This document shows positions 46,702 to 55,857 of a stretch of DNA of 64,000 bases, piece after piece. The position numbers and the translations under genes were made by a program. The stretch's first letter is position 1. Each line of letters starts with the position of its first letter. Source of the stretch: Microbacterium ulmi (lineage in GTDB: Bacteria; Actinomycetota; Actinomycetes; Actinomycetales; Microbacteriaceae); NCBI RefSeq assembly GCF_011759705.1, contig NZ_JAAOZF010000001.1, forward strand, positions 1,299,152 through 1,363,151, given 5' to 3'. The notes under the pieces were generated by a model that was given only the letters and a program-made list of their open reading frames with translations, made no database searches and was not told the DNA's origin.

Positions 46702-47655
46702 ATGTCCAAGACGATGATGGTGTGCTCAGGAGGCGGTCACCTCAAGCAGCTGTTCGCCCTCTCCGAACGACTGGGCGTCGCGCCGGAGGATCAGGTGTGG
46801 CTCACCTTCGAGAACGGCCTGTCGACGTCGCTCCTCGAGGACCGCGAGGTGCACTACGCCCCGTTCGTCGCCCCGCGCGACCTGGGCAACCTCTGGCGGC
46901 TGCGGTCCCTCGCCGCGAAGGTCATGAAGGAGCACTCGTACGACCGCGCGTTCAGCACCGGGTCGAGCCCCGCCGTTGCCGTGCTGCCCATGGCCGCGAG
47001 CCGCGGCGCATCCGCGTACTACATCGAGAGCGCGGCCCGTGCGGAAGGCCCCAGCATGTCCGGACGCATACTCGAGCACCTGCGCCGCGTCCACACCTAC
47101 ACGCAGTACCCCTCGTGGCAGAGTTCGCGGTGGGGATACGTCGGATCGATCTACGACGGCTTCGCGCCTGGGCGGGACCGGTCCCCCGGACCCGCCCGCA
47201 TCCGCAAGGCGGTCGTGACGGTCGGGACCCAGGAGGGCTACGGGTTCGGTCGCCTCTACGACGCCATCGTGCCGCTGCTCGCCGACTGCGACGAGGTGCT
47301 CTGGCAGACGGGATCGCAGGACGTCTCGGCCTGGGGCATCGATGGGCGCGATCGCGTGCCGCACGACGAGCTGACGCAGGCCGTGCGGGAGGCGGACGTC
47401 GTCATCGCGCACTCGGGGACGGGGTCGGCCATCACGGCCTTCGAGCAGGGCCGGTTCCCGATCCTCGTTCCGCGGCTCGCGCGCTACGGCGAGCACGTGG
47501 ACGACCACCAGGTGCAGATCGCGGGCGAGATGGAGCGACGCGGTCTCGCATTCATGCGAGAGCCGGGCGAGCTCGACACCCGGACGCTGCTGGAAGCCGC
47601 CCGCCGGTCGGTCACGACGGTCGACGCGCCGCCCATCGAGCTCGCCCCGGCCTGA
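46702..47655 (+). CDS. fused Alg14/Alg13-like (EpsF/PssDE type) glycosyltransferase
   Basis: A 317-residue protein. Its N-terminal half (about 1-150) matches the Alg14/PssD membrane-anchor type (VCSGGGHLKQLFAL and YIESAARAEGPSMSGRILEH). Its C-terminal half (from about 170) matches the Alg13/PssE catalytic type (VVTVGTQEGYGFGRLYDAIV, then ADVVIAHSGTGSAITAFEQG), so the two usual subunits are one chain. Such proteins add the second sugar to the lipid carrier, often glucose, galactose or glucuronic acid. It starts 16 bp after the initiating transferase; the pair probably lay the first disaccharide. Confidence 0.88.
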   Translation: MSKTMMVCSGGGHLKQLFALSERLGVAPEDQVWLTFENGLSTSLLEDREVHYAPFVAPRDLGNLWRLRSLAAKVMKEHSYDRAFSTGSSPAVAVLPMAASRGASAYYIESAARAEGPSMSGRILEHLRRVHTYTQYPSWQSSRWGYVGSIYDGFAPGRDRSPGPARIRKAVVTVGTQEGYGFGRLYDAIVPLLADCDEVLWQTGSQDVSAWGIDGRDRVPHDELTQAVREADVVIAHSGTGSAITAFEQGRFPILVPRLARYGEHVDDHQVQIAGEMERRGLAFMREPGELDTRTLLEAARRSVTTVDAPPIELAPA

Positions 47656-47664
47656 GAGGCGCAC

Positions 47665-47707
47665 GAGGGCGCCGGGTGCCCGCGGGAGCGGGCCGGCCGG
47701 CGCCCTC
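47665..47707. terminator. nested GC-rich terminator between convergent genes
   Basis: GAGGGCGCCGG (47665-47675) pairs perfectly with CCGGCGCCCTC (47697-47707). Inside, GCCCGC and GCGGGC form a second stem around GGGA. It separates the rightward transferase gene from the leftward SGNH gene. Confidence 0.75.
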
Positions 47708-47745
47708 GGTGTTCCGCGGACGGGGAGTGTCCGGCGAGTCGCGGT

Positions 47746-48624
47746 TCAGCCCCCGAGGGCCTGCTCGACGGCCGGCCATGCGGCGGCCGCGAGCGTCGCC
47801 TGACCTGCGCGCGAGGCGTGGAAATGGTCGACCTCAGACACGTCGTCGTCCTGGAAGACGACGCCATGCACCGCGCCGTCGTCGAACGTGCAGCCGGCCG
47901 TCGCGGCGCATGCGCGAGCGATCGCGTCGTCGTACGCGTCGAGCAGCGCGCCGATCTCCGCGCGGCGCGCGACGTCGGCCGCGGCATCCGAATCCGCGTT
48001 CCCGAGAAGGGACCGGCACGAGGGACTCGCGCCCCACGCCTTCGCGATCGCGGGGTCGTCGCGGCCGAGCTCCCACAGCCGGAGCAGGTCGGGCACCGAG
48101 AACGCCACGATGCGCGCTTCCGGTGCGGCCTGCCGCACGCCGGTCAGAAGCGCCGCGTAGCCGGCCGCGAAGTCGTCAGCCGACGTGACGGCGTCCATCG
48201 ACGACGTGCACGCGTCGTTCGCGCCCAGGAGTACGAGCACGAGGTCGGCCTCCTTCTGCGAGAGCGAGTCGACCGCGGCGTCGGCGAACGACACGCCCGC
48301 CCCGAGCTGCGCGATCGCCGCGGTCGCGGGCGCCGTGCCCGTGCGCGAGGTCAGGCGCTGGGAGATCGAGTCGACGGAGGGATCGGTTCCGACGGCCCAT
48401 GATGCGTCCAGGCACGGCTCGGGGGCGCCGCACGACGCGACGCCGAGCGACATGGAGTCGCCGATGACGACGAGCGAGCCGGGGACGAAGGATGCCGATG
48501 CCGACGGCTCCGCCGACGGCGGGGAGCCGGCGTCCGCAGGCTGCGGGGCGCATCCGGCGACCGCGAGCACGGTCGCGAGCAGCAGGACCGTCAGGGCCGG
48601 AGCGCCGCTGGGGCGGGGCCTCAT
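47746..48624 (-). CDS. SGNH/GDSL-family lipoprotein
   Basis: A 292-residue predicted lipoprotein esterase. The signal peptide ends in the lipobox AVAGC (Cys25). The SGNH hydrolase blocks are intact: VIGDSMSLG with Ser57, the Gly at IAQLGAG, GAND (134-137) and the DHFH block (Asp266, His269). Such enzymes in polysaccharide loci often deacylate or acylate sugars outside the cell. ATG overlaps the flippase stop (ATGA). It is the last gene of the leftward half of the locus. Confidence 0.87.
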   Translation of the reverse strand: MRPRPSGAPALTVLLLATVLAVAGCAPQPADAGSPPSAEPSASASFVPGSLVVIGDSMSLGVASCGAPEPCLDASWAVGTDPSVDSISQRLTSRTGTAPATAAIAQLGAGVSFADAAVDSLSQKEADLVLVLLGANDACTSSMDAVTSADDFAAGYAALLTGVRQAAPEARIVAFSVPDLLRLWELGRDDPAIAKAWGASPSCRSLLGNADSDAAADVARRAEIGALLDAYDDAIARACAATAGCTFDDGAVHGVVFQDDDVSEVDHFHASRAGQATLAAAAWPAVEQALGG

Positions 48625-50231
48625 CCGCGCAGCTCCTTCCGCGCCTCGTCGAGCTCGGCGGACACCAACGCGGTCACCTCGGACTGCGTCGGCTCGGTCG
48701 CCCCCAGCAGCGGGGCCTCCGCGTCGACCGGCGTGTCCGCGGCGGGCGCGGCATCCTGAGCACGACGCGGAGTCCGCGCCTGCCGCACGAAGTCGAACAT
48801 CATGCGGTAGTCGCGGCGGAACGGCGGCAGCAGCGACGCGCCCGCCATCACGACCACGCCGGCCAGTCCGCCCGCCACGACCTGCAGCGGCGCGGCCAGG
48901 CCCGCGGAGGCCGCGACGGCGCCGACCGCCGCCGCGTAGGCGAACGGCACGAGCAGGAGCGGCCGCAGGAGCGGCTGCGCGACGTCGGCCCACCCGCGGA
49001 CGAACGTGCCGCGGATGGCGACCGCGAATCCCGGCACGACGTCGACGAGGACCGTCGCGAGGCCGTACAGAAGGGCGAGACCGACGAGCCCGTTCCACCA
49101 GATGCCGACGAAGAACAGCGCGATGACGATCGGCTTCGTGATGAGGAAGTAGACGAGCTGACGGTGCGCGCGGCCGAGCGTGATGTACAGCCAGCCCTGG
49201 ACGTTGCCGATCCCCTGCGCGGCTCCCGCTATCGCGAGGAGCGCGAAGACCTGCGCGGCCTGGTCCCATCCGGGGCCGAGGAGCACGAGCATGAGCGGCG
49301 CCGCGACGGCGGACGCGATCGCGTACGTCGGCAGAGACAGGTAGCCGAGCACGGTCAGCGACCCGCGGACGTAGCGCCGGTACCGATCGGGATCGTCCTG
49401 CAGCGAGGCCAGCACGGGGAGCGCGACGCGGCCGAGCGGCGCCGTCAGCTGCTGCTGCGGAAGCAGGAAGAGGGCGTACGCGCGCGAGTACTGGCCGAGG
49501 GCCGCCGGACCCAGCTGCTGCCCGATCACGACGTTGTCGAGGTTGCGCGCCGCGTAGTTGAGCAGCTGCACCCCGAAGATGCTCCCGCCCGTCGTGACGA
49601 AGGGACGGATGCCGCTGCGCAGCCGCGGTCGCTCCCACGGCGGCTTCGCCGCGATCCACAGCGCGATCAGCCGGTAGATCTGGCCCGAGCCCGCGAGCAC
49701 GACGAGCGACCACACGCCCCAGCCGAGGAGTGCAGCGACGATCGACAGCGCGACGCCGAGGGCCATCGCGACGACATCGATCTGCGCGAGGGTCCCGAAG
49801 CGGAGCTCGCGCTGCACGCGGGCCTGCATCGGCATCGCGATGCCGTTGATCAGCAGCGTGGGGGCGATCGCGAGAGTGAGCACGATGAGCCGGTCCTCGC
49901 GGTAGAGGGCCGCCAGCAGGGGCGCCGACGCCGCGACGGCGACCATGAGGCCGCCGCCGAGCAGCACGGAGAACCACATGAGCCCCGACCACTGCCGCGG
50001 CGTGAGGCTTCGCGCCTGCAGGATCGCCCCCGTCATCCCGAAGTCGCGCACGAGGTCGGCGACCCCCACGATCGCCATGACCATCGCGACGAGACCGAAG
50101 TCGGCGGGGTCGAGCAGGCGCGCGAGCAGCATCGTCGAGCCGAGCTGGATGAGGGTCTTGAGCCAGAGCCCGCTCGCCGTCACCATCGCGCCCCGCGACG
50201 CGCGGTGGCTGAGGCCCCCCGTCGGCGTCAT
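48621..50231 (-). CDS. polysaccharide flippase (Wzx-like, MOP superfamily)
   Basis: A 536-residue membrane protein with about 12-14 hydrophobic helices, of the polysaccharide transport family. The start is family-typical (SHRASRGAMVTASGLWLKTL, then QLGSTMLLARLLDPADFGLV), as is the LNYAARNLDNVVIGQQLGPA segment. It would flip lipid-linked repeat units to the outer leaflet. A polar tail of about 70 residues follows the last helix. ATG 50231 overlaps the glycosyltransferase stop. Confidence 0.92.
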   Translation of the reverse strand: MTPTGGLSHRASRGAMVTASGLWLKTLIQLGSTMLLARLLDPADFGLVAMVMAIVGVADLVRDFGMTGAILQARSLTPRQWSGLMWFSVLLGGGLMVAVAASAPLLAALYREDRLIVLTLAIAPTLLINGIAMPMQARVQRELRFGTLAQIDVVAMALGVALSIVAALLGWGVWSLVVLAGSGQIYRLIALWIAAKPPWERPRLRSGIRPFVTTGGSIFGVQLLNYAARNLDNVVIGQQLGPAALGQYSRAYALFLLPQQQLTAPLGRVALPVLASLQDDPDRYRRYVRGSLTVLGYLSLPTYAIASAVAAPLMLVLLGPGWDQAAQVFALLAIAGAAQGIGNVQGWLYITLGRAHRQLVYFLITKPIVIALFFVGIWWNGLVGLALLYGLATVLVDVVPGFAVAIRGTFVRGWADVAQPLLRPLLLVPFAYAAAVGAVAASAGLAAPLQVVAGGLAGVVVMAGASLLPPFRRDYRMMFDFVRQARTPRRAQDAAPAADTPVDAEAPLLGATEPTQSEVTALVSAELDEARKELRG

Positions 50232-51079
50232 GCTCGTGCCGCCGTCCGCACCGACTCGTCGCGGGCCCACGCCGTCGCTCCAGCCGAGCGCCGGGCCTGG
50301 AGCTTCGCGGCGCCGAAGCCGTACACGTAGAACGGCAGGCACGGCCACAGCAGGGGGCGCGTCGCCACGCGCGCGAGGAGAGTCGTGTACCGGCGTCCCG
50401 CCGTCGCCTGCTCCGCGAGCTGCGCGGATGCCGGCAGCTCGGCGTTGCCGCGTTCGATCCGCGCGCCCCTCGCGATGTGCGTCGCCATGTCGCGCGATGC
50501 CTGCACCGTGAAGGAGTGCTCCTCGAGGCAGAGCCGTTCATCCGGGAGGAAGCGCTGCTGGACGAACCTGTCGTCGGCGATTACGCCGGGAAACCGCCCC
50601 CAGCGCTCGCGCCCCGCCGCGTTCACAGCGTAGAAGCCCGAGCCGACGTGGCCGGCCGCGCGATACTCCGAGAGCGCCCAGATCGCGTAATACGCACGCA
50701 CGGGCGCCGAGCTGGAGGATGCGTCGACCCGCAGCCGAGGGGCCGCGACGCGTGCATCGGACTCGGCCGACAGCGCGCGCGCGACGGCTCGCAGCGCGTC
50801 GGTGGAGATATCGACGTCGGCGTCGACGTACGCGCGGGGGAACGTGGAGGAGACGGCGTCGCCCGCGTCGAGCGCGGCCGTCTTGGACCGCTCCGCGATC
50901 TCGACGACCCGGACGCCGGGGAGAGCGGCCTGGACCGCCGTGTCGTCGCTGCACCCGTTGGCGACCACCACGACGTCGAACTCTCCTGCGGCGGCGCTGC
51001 CCAGCATCCGCTCGAGGGTCCGGCGCACGAGAGGCCCTTCGTCGTGCGCCGGGACGACGACGCTCATGATCGCCGTCAC
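50228..51079 (-). CDS. family 2 glycosyltransferase
   Basis: A 283-residue GT-A transferase. It has the nucleotide-binding start MSVVVPAHDEGPLVRRTLER, the metal-binding DxD-like YVDADVDIS, and a later GRFPGVIADDRFVQQRFLP region with the ED-type acidic pair. A C-terminal hydrophobic stretch suggests membrane association. I start at GTG 51079 (GGAGG upstream, GTGA overlap with the polymerase stop); ATG 51067 is the alternative. Confidence 0.87.
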   Translation of the reverse strand: MTAIMSVVVPAHDEGPLVRRTLERMLGSAAAGEFDVVVVANGCSDDTAVQAALPGVRVVEIAERSKTAALDAGDAVSSTFPRAYVDADVDISTDALRAVARALSAESDARVAAPRLRVDASSSSAPVRAYYAIWALSEYRAAGHVGSGFYAVNAAGRERWGRFPGVIADDRFVQQRFLPDERLCLEEHSFTVQASRDMATHIARGARIERGNAELPASAQLAEQATAGRRYTTLLARVATRPLLWPCLPFYVYGFGAAKLQARRSAGATAWARDESVRTAARA

Positions 51080-52620
51080 GCGACCTCCGCAGCGAGTCGG
51101 CGGGCGGCGGGCGGACTCGCGGTGAGCAGCCACGCGCCGATCGCGAGAAGCATGCAGAACACGAAGAAGGCCTGGTAGAAGCCGAAGGCGTCGTAGAAGA
51201 ACAGTGCGGCGACGTAGCCGCTGCAGGCCACGGCGACGGCGAACGCGAAGAACGCGTAGCGCGCATCGGATCGCGACGTCGTGAACGCCCACCGCAGCAG
51301 CAGGATCGGCGGCACCAGGACGAGGGCGGCGAGCCCGATGACCCCGACGGCCCCGGCCTCCAGGAGCGTGCCGAGCACCTGATTGTCGAGGATGAACGCG
51401 TTCCTGTTCTCGCCGATGACGATTCGGCTGCCGACCCCGGTTCCGAAGAACGGGTGTGCGGCCGCCTGCGCGAACGCGGGCCCGAGATCGGCGATGCGGC
51501 CGGCGCCGCCCCATCCGGCCGACGTCTGCTGCGACGCGATGAGCGAGTCGAGGTCGAGGAACGAGCCGAGCAGGGTCTCGAAGACCTTGGGCGCGACGAC
51601 GGCGCCGACGAGGAGCGCCGGCGCCGCGAGCCCGACGAGCGCGAACCCGAGACGCGGACGCAGGACCAGGGTCATGACGAGCATGACCCCGAGGACGACG
51701 ACGGCCGTGCGTGAGACGGCGGTGAGCACGCCCAGCAGGAGCACGCCCGTCGCCGCGCCGTAGACGATGCGGCGCGTCCATCCGTTCGAGGGGCGTCGTG
51801 CGTACGCGGCGAGGTAGATCGCGAGGGGGATGAGCATGCACAGCACGACGGAGAGGGCGATCGGATGCTGCGCCGAGCCGTACGAGCGATACCCTCCCGC
51901 GCGGAAGGCGGCGCCTTCGTCGGCGATGACGTCGAGCGGCAGGACGGTCGCAAGCCGCCAGAAGACGTTGACGCGCGTGACGCGCTCGAAGACGGCGAAC
52001 ACCGCGACGACGACGCCGCACCACACGAGTCCCGTCGCGAGCCCCATGACGATGCGCTCCGTCGTCAAGAGCTGTCGCACGATGTAGAACGTCGAGAGCA
52101 TCAGGAGCGAGTTGACGAGAGCGCCCACGGCCGTCGAGGCGAGCGCGTCCTCCACGAGCGATGTGCCGTTGGCGATGATCGAGACCACGAGCGTCGCGAC
52201 GAAGATGCCGATCGGCCATCCGAAGGCGACGGGCTGCCACCGTCGCGCCCGGTCGAGCAGGAGCGCCGCCGCGACCGCGACCAGGAGCAGCACGAGCACG
52301 AGCCGGTACGGCTCCAGCTGGAAGGGAAGAGGGATCGGCAGGGCGTACCGCCGCACGGGGACGAACATGATCACCGCGACGAGGATCGCGAGACCCCCGA
52401 CCCACGAGAGGACGAGTGCCCGCGCGAGATACAGCACCGAGACGGCCAGCAGCACGGCTCCCGCCACCACGGGGGGCAGGAGCACCACCGACGCGAGGGC
52501 CACCGCCGCAAGGACGAGTCCGGCGACGAGCTGCGTCGCCGGACTCTGGGCCCTGACCGCGGCAGGCGGAGCGGGCTCCGCCCCGGCGGCCTCCCGAGGG
52601 GGGAGCGTCTCGGTCTCCAC
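51076..52620 (-). CDS. O-antigen ligase/polymerase-like protein (Wzy-type)
   Basis: A 514-residue protein with about 12 membrane helices and a large extracytoplasmic loop (about 345-405, FLDLDSLIASQQTSAGWGGA to HPFFGTGVGSRIVIGENRNA), the pattern of the Wzy/WaaL superfamily. Conserved residues include Arg and His of the type GSAQHPIALS and HPFFGTG. It probably polymerises flipped repeat units. GTG start 52620. It is flanked by the chain-length protein and the glycosyltransferase. Confidence 0.88.
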   Translation of the reverse strand: METETLPPREAAGAEPAPPAAVRAQSPATQLVAGLVLAAVALASVVLLPPVVAGAVLLAVSVLYLARALVLSWVGGLAILVAVIMFVPVRRYALPIPLPFQLEPYRLVLVLLLVAVAAALLLDRARRWQPVAFGWPIGIFVATLVVSIIANGTSLVEDALASTAVGALVNSLLMLSTFYIVRQLLTTERIVMGLATGLVWCGVVVAVFAVFERVTRVNVFWRLATVLPLDVIADEGAAFRAGGYRSYGSAQHPIALSVVLCMLIPLAIYLAAYARRPSNGWTRRIVYGAATGVLLLGVLTAVSRTAVVVLGVMLVMTLVLRPRLGFALVGLAAPALLVGAVVAPKVFETLLGSFLDLDSLIASQQTSAGWGGAGRIADLGPAFAQAAAHPFFGTGVGSRIVIGENRNAFILDNQVLGTLLEAGAVGVIGLAALVLVPPILLLRWAFTTSRSDARYAFFAFAVAVACSGYVAALFFYDAFGFYQAFFVFCMLLAIGAWLLTASPPAARRLAAEVA

Positions 52621-52625
52621 GAGGG

Positions 52626-53522
52626 TCAGCCGACGTAGGCGGGCTCGGGCTGGGGCTCGGGGGCGACGGGCTCATCCTCCGGTGCGGGCGTGCGCCGCCG
52701 TGACCGGTGCGCTCGGGGACGGTCGCCCGAGTCGCCCGAATCGCTCGAGTCGCTCGAGTCGCTCGACTCGGCGGCCGCCCCGTCCGGCTCGTCGCTCGAG
52801 TCGGCTGTCGTCGTGGCAGCGCGACGACGACGCGACGACCGCGCGCCCGCGATCACGTAGGCGGCGGCGACGAAGAGGAGGAACACCCCCAGGAATGTGA
52901 TCACGAGAGGGATCGCGGGGTTGCTCCCGTCGACCTCCTCCGCCGCTCCCGCGTCGATCGTGGTCACGACGACGCGATCGGCCGACGCGAGCTGCGCGGC
53001 ATCCTGCTCCGCGAGGACCTGCGCCTCGAAGAGCGAGGCCGCCGTCCGTGAGATCTCCTCGGCCCTGTCGGGATCGAGCGACGTGCCGACGACCGACACG
53101 ATCGGCAGCGAGTAGCGCCCGGGGAACTCCTCGTTGCCGCTGGGCTGCGTCGTCCGCTGCACGGCGGTGAGCCCGTCGGTGTCGAGCAGCTCGCCGACCT
53201 CGGCCTCGACATCCTTGCGCAGCTCGTCGCCGCTGATCACGTAGGCGTACAGGATCGCCTTCGTAGTGAGGTCGAGCTGCTGCGGCTGGGTCTGGCCCTC
53301 GACGAGCGTCTGACCCGGCATGACCGCCTGATACGGCCCCGCGCTCGGACTCGAGACGAGCAGCGTCGTCTGGGCCGTGTACTCCTGCTCGGCCCGCGGC
53401 TCGAGCTCGCCGTCGACGAAGGTGAACCCTGCGAAGAAGGCGGCGACCGCCGCGACGACAGCTCCTGCGACCAGGAGCCACTTGCTGCTCCACAGGACCT
53501 GAAGGTACTTCGGTGTGTCCAT
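52626..53522 (-). CDS. Wzz/CapA-like chain-length regulator without kinase domain
   Basis: A 298-residue polysaccharide co-polymerase. Two membrane helices (about 14-34 and 205-229) flank an extracytoplasmic domain of 170 residues with Wzz features (YTAQTTLLVSSPSAGPYQAV and IVSVVGTSLDPDRAEEISRT). The cytoplasmic tail carries a Ser-Asp repeat (SSDSSDSSDSGDSGD) and basic and proline-rich blocks, with no Walker motifs. ATG 53522 has GGGAG upstream. It heads the leftward operon and sets polymer length with the Wzy-like protein. Confidence 0.85.
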   Translation of the reverse strand: MDTPKYLQVLWSSKWLLVAGAVVAAVAAFFAGFTFVDGELEPRAEQEYTAQTTLLVSSPSAGPYQAVMPGQTLVEGQTQPQQLDLTTKAILYAYVISGDELRKDVEAEVGELLDTDGLTAVQRTTQPSGNEEFPGRYSLPIVSVVGTSLDPDRAEEISRTAASLFEAQVLAEQDAAQLASADRVVVTTIDAGAAEEVDGSNPAIPLVITFLGVFLLFVAAAYVIAGARSSRRRRAATTTADSSDEPDGAAAESSDSSDSSDSGDSGDRPRAHRSRRRTPAPEDEPVAPEPQPEPAYVG

Positions 53523-53789
53523 GATGCTCTCCCTGCCGCGCCCCGACCGGGGCGAGTCGAACACGCTGCCGCCGGTGGCGAGACGGGAAGAGCGGATGAC
53601 GCATCCCGCTTCCCTGCTCTCATCCTGAGACGCCGCGGACGCTCTCACGTTGCCGGAGTGTTAAGAGCTCGCGACATTTCGGTGAGAGAGCCCGCCGCCG
53701 CTTGCACGGCGGCTCGCGGCCCGCGCACAGTGTCTTTCAGGCGATGGGGCGGGGAGTCGCCTCGCCTCTCTGGCCAGTCGGGGGGTCGG
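53523..53789. promoter_or_regulatory. divergent promoter region of the polysaccharide operons
   Basis: 267 bp separating the leftward chain-length/polymerase operon from the rightward glycosyltransferase operon. It must contain both promoters. I see no clear paired -35/-10; TTGCCG (53650) with the A/T-richer TTAAGAG about 10 bp later is too closely spaced. GGGGGG at 53780-53785 serves as ribosome-binding site for the rightward gene. No gene is supported in this gap. Confidence 0.5.
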
Positions 53790-54962
53790 ATGCGAGTGCT
53801 CCACACTTTTCCGCACGCTCTCGGCGCGCCAGGCATCGGCTGGACCGCCTGGAACCAGGTCGACTCGCTCGTCCGCGCCGGCCATGAGGTCCACGTCGTC
53901 GCCGCGAGCATCGCACGACCCGTCATCGGCGCCGCCTCCGTCACGACGTCGCTGTCGCAAGGCGCGCTGCGCGTGCCGCACCGTGCGATCGGCCGTGATC
54001 GCGCCTTCGCGTGGCACGACGCGGTCGCCAGGCATCGCCTCGACCGCACGCCCGTCGACGTCGTGCACCTGTGGCCGCTCGCGCCCGGCCTCACGGCCCG
54101 CGCGGCGAGGGATGCCGGCATCCCGGCCCTGCGCGAAGCGCCGAACACCCACACGGAGCGCGCGTGGCGCGCTGTCGCGCACGAGGTCGGCTCGCTCGGC
54201 ATCCGCCCCGATCGCACGGCGCACTCCCCTGACGCCGCGCACCTGCGGATGGAGCAGGAGGAGTGGGATGCCGCGACCGGCATCCTGGCCCCCTCAGCCG
54301 CCGTCGCGGACTCGTTCGTCGCGGAGGGGTTCGCGCCGGAGCGCGTCTTCCGCCACCGCTACGGCTACCGGCCGAGCGGCCGCCGCGCCCGCGTCCGCAG
54401 CGACCGGCCGGGGCCGCTGCGCGCCGTGTACGTCGGCCTCGGCGAGCCGCGCAAGGGGCTGCATCACGCGCTCGCGGCGTGGCGCGCATCGAGCGCGAGC
54501 ACCGACGGCTCGTTCACGATCGTCGGCCGGCTGCTGCCCGCGTATTCCGCCGCGATCGCCGACCTGCTCGACCATCCGAGCGTCCGCGTCGTCGGGTTCA
54601 GCCGCGAGGTCGAGGCGGCGCTCGCGGCGGCGGACGTCGTCCTGCTGCCGACCGTCGAGGAGGGCAGCGCGCTTGTGACCTACGAGGCGCAGGCCATGGG
54701 ATGCGTCCCCCTCGTGTCGACGGCCGCGGGAGCCGTCGTCGACGACGGGGTGCACGGGCTCCTGCACGAGCCGGGAGACGTCGCGACGCTCACGAGCCAG
54801 CTCGACCTCCTCGCGACCGATCGCGGCGAGCTCGCCCGTCTCAGTGCCGCGGCGCTCGCGCACGCCCCCGAGCTCACGTGGGACGCCGCCGCCGAGCAGC
54901 TCGTCGCCGCGTACCGCGCCGCGATCGAGACGGAGGGGGTGCGACATGCCGACCCCCGCTGA
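53790..54962 (+). CDS. glycosyltransferase family 4
   Basis: A 390-residue GT-B transferase. The N-terminal acceptor domain begins MRVLHTFPHALGAPGIGWTA with the usual glycine loop. The C-terminal donor domain has LRAVYVGLGEPRKGLHHALA and VVLLPTVEEGSALVTYEAQA, containing the E-x7-E signature around Glu288-Glu296. I start at ATG 53790 after a run of G; the longer frame upstream is not convincing. It opens the rightward operon; its last 17 bp overlap the next gene. Confidence 0.9.
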   Translation: MRVLHTFPHALGAPGIGWTAWNQVDSLVRAGHEVHVVAASIARPVIGAASVTTSLSQGALRVPHRAIGRDRAFAWHDAVARHRLDRTPVDVVHLWPLAPGLTARAARDAGIPALREAPNTHTERAWRAVAHEVGSLGIRPDRTAHSPDAAHLRMEQEEWDAATGILAPSAAVADSFVAEGFAPERVFRHRYGYRPSGRRARVRSDRPGPLRAVYVGLGEPRKGLHHALAAWRASSASTDGSFTIVGRLLPAYSAAIADLLDHPSVRVVGFSREVEAALAAADVVLLPTVEEGSALVTYEAQAMGCVPLVSTAAGAVVDDGVHGLLHEPGDVATLTSQLDLLATDRGELARLSAAALAHAPELTWDAAAEQLVAAYRAAIETEGVRHADPR

Positions 54963-55857
54963 CGTGACGGTCGTCGTCTGCTCCCGCAACAGGGAGGACA
55001 TGCTGCGCGCGGCGATCTCGGCGATCGAGTCCGCGACCCCGCCCGAGACCGACGTGCTCGTGGTCGACAGCGCGAGCGACGGCGACGGCACGCGCCGGGT
55101 AGCCGCGGAGGCGGGCGTGGCGTGCGTGCGGTCGGGGCGCGGACTGAGCGTCGCCCGCAACGTCGGCATCACGACGGCGTCGCGATCTCTCGTCGTCTTC
55201 ACCGACGACGACTGCCGCCCGAAGGCCGGCTGGATCGAGCGGCTCTGCGACCGGTTCGACGATCCCGCGGTCCTCGCGGTGACCGGTCGCATGCTCGACC
55301 ACACGACCGGGCTCGATGCGCCCTATTCGCGCCCCGAGCGATACGAGAGGCCCATCAGCGGCCTCGATGCAGGCCACGGCGCCGTCATGGCGTTCCGCCG
55401 CGAGGTCCTGCTGCGCCTGGGCGGCTTCGACGACGTGCTCGGAGCGGGGCAGCGCCACGCCGGCGCGGAGGACCTCGACATCTTCATCCGCGTTCTGCGC
55501 GCGGGCGGGGTCGTGGAGCACGAGGGCGACGCCGTCGTGCTCCACGCCAACACGCGCGTCGGCGACGCCTACGTCGAGCTGTATCGCGGATACGGCAGGG
55601 GCCTGGGCGCGCTCGTCGGGAAGTGGATGCGGCTCGACCCGTGGCTCGGCATCCGTCTCGGCTGGATCCTCGTGGGCAGGACCACCCGAAGGATCCTCGG
55701 CTCCCGCCGCGACTCGTCGCACGATCGGGCCCTGCTCGCCGGGCTCGCCGAGGGCGCGTGGGACACGCGCCGCATCCCGCTGTTCGCCGAGCGCTTCGTT
55801 CCCCCGTGGGAGCCGACGCGCATGCCCGTCCTGCTCGCGGAAGGAGCCGTCGCATGA
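54946..55857 (+). CDS. family 2 glycosyltransferase
   Basis: A 303-residue GT-A transferase. Nucleotide-binding start [20 protein letters not shown], the metal-binding DDD ([13 protein letters not shown]), and the catalytic acidic stretch with [17 protein letters not shown]. The C-terminus has one hydrophobic patch. GGAGGGGG precedes ATG 54946, which lies inside the end of the previous gene. Its stop overlaps the acyltransferase start. Confidence 0.9.
   Translation: MPTPADVTVVVCSRNREDMLRAAISAIESATPPETDVLVVDSASDGDGTRRVAAEAGVACVRSGRGLSVARNVGITTASRSLVVFTDDDCRPKAGWIERLCDRFDDPAVLAVTGRMLDHTTGLDAPYSRPERYERPISGLDAGHGAVMAFRREVLLRLGGFDDVLGAGQRHAGAEDLDIFIRVLRAGGVVEHEGDAVVLHANTRVGDAYVELYRGYGRGLGALVGKWMRLDPWLGIRLGWILVGRTTRRILGSRRDSSHDRALLAGLAEGAWDTRRIPLFAERFVPPWEPTRMPVLLAEGAVA

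Noticed and set aside
48492..50330. 612-codon open frame antisense to the flippase
   Set aside because: Arg/Asp/His-rich shadow of a hydrophobic membrane protein; no domain.
47746..50541. 931-codon frame joining the SGNH protein to upstream sequence
   Set aside because: Upstream part is the flippase out of frame; lipoprotein signal peptide fixes the start at 48624.
52740..52772. 9-bp tandem repeats as a CRISPR or regulatory array
   Set aside because: In-frame coding repeat for Ser-Asp units in the chain-length protein; no CRISPR array or cas gene is seen in the window.
55122..55853. Long upstream extension in frame with the HHxxxDG acyltransferase
   Set aside because: It overlaps the family 2 glycosyltransferase in another frame; the acyltransferase has a good ribosome-binding site at its internal ATG.
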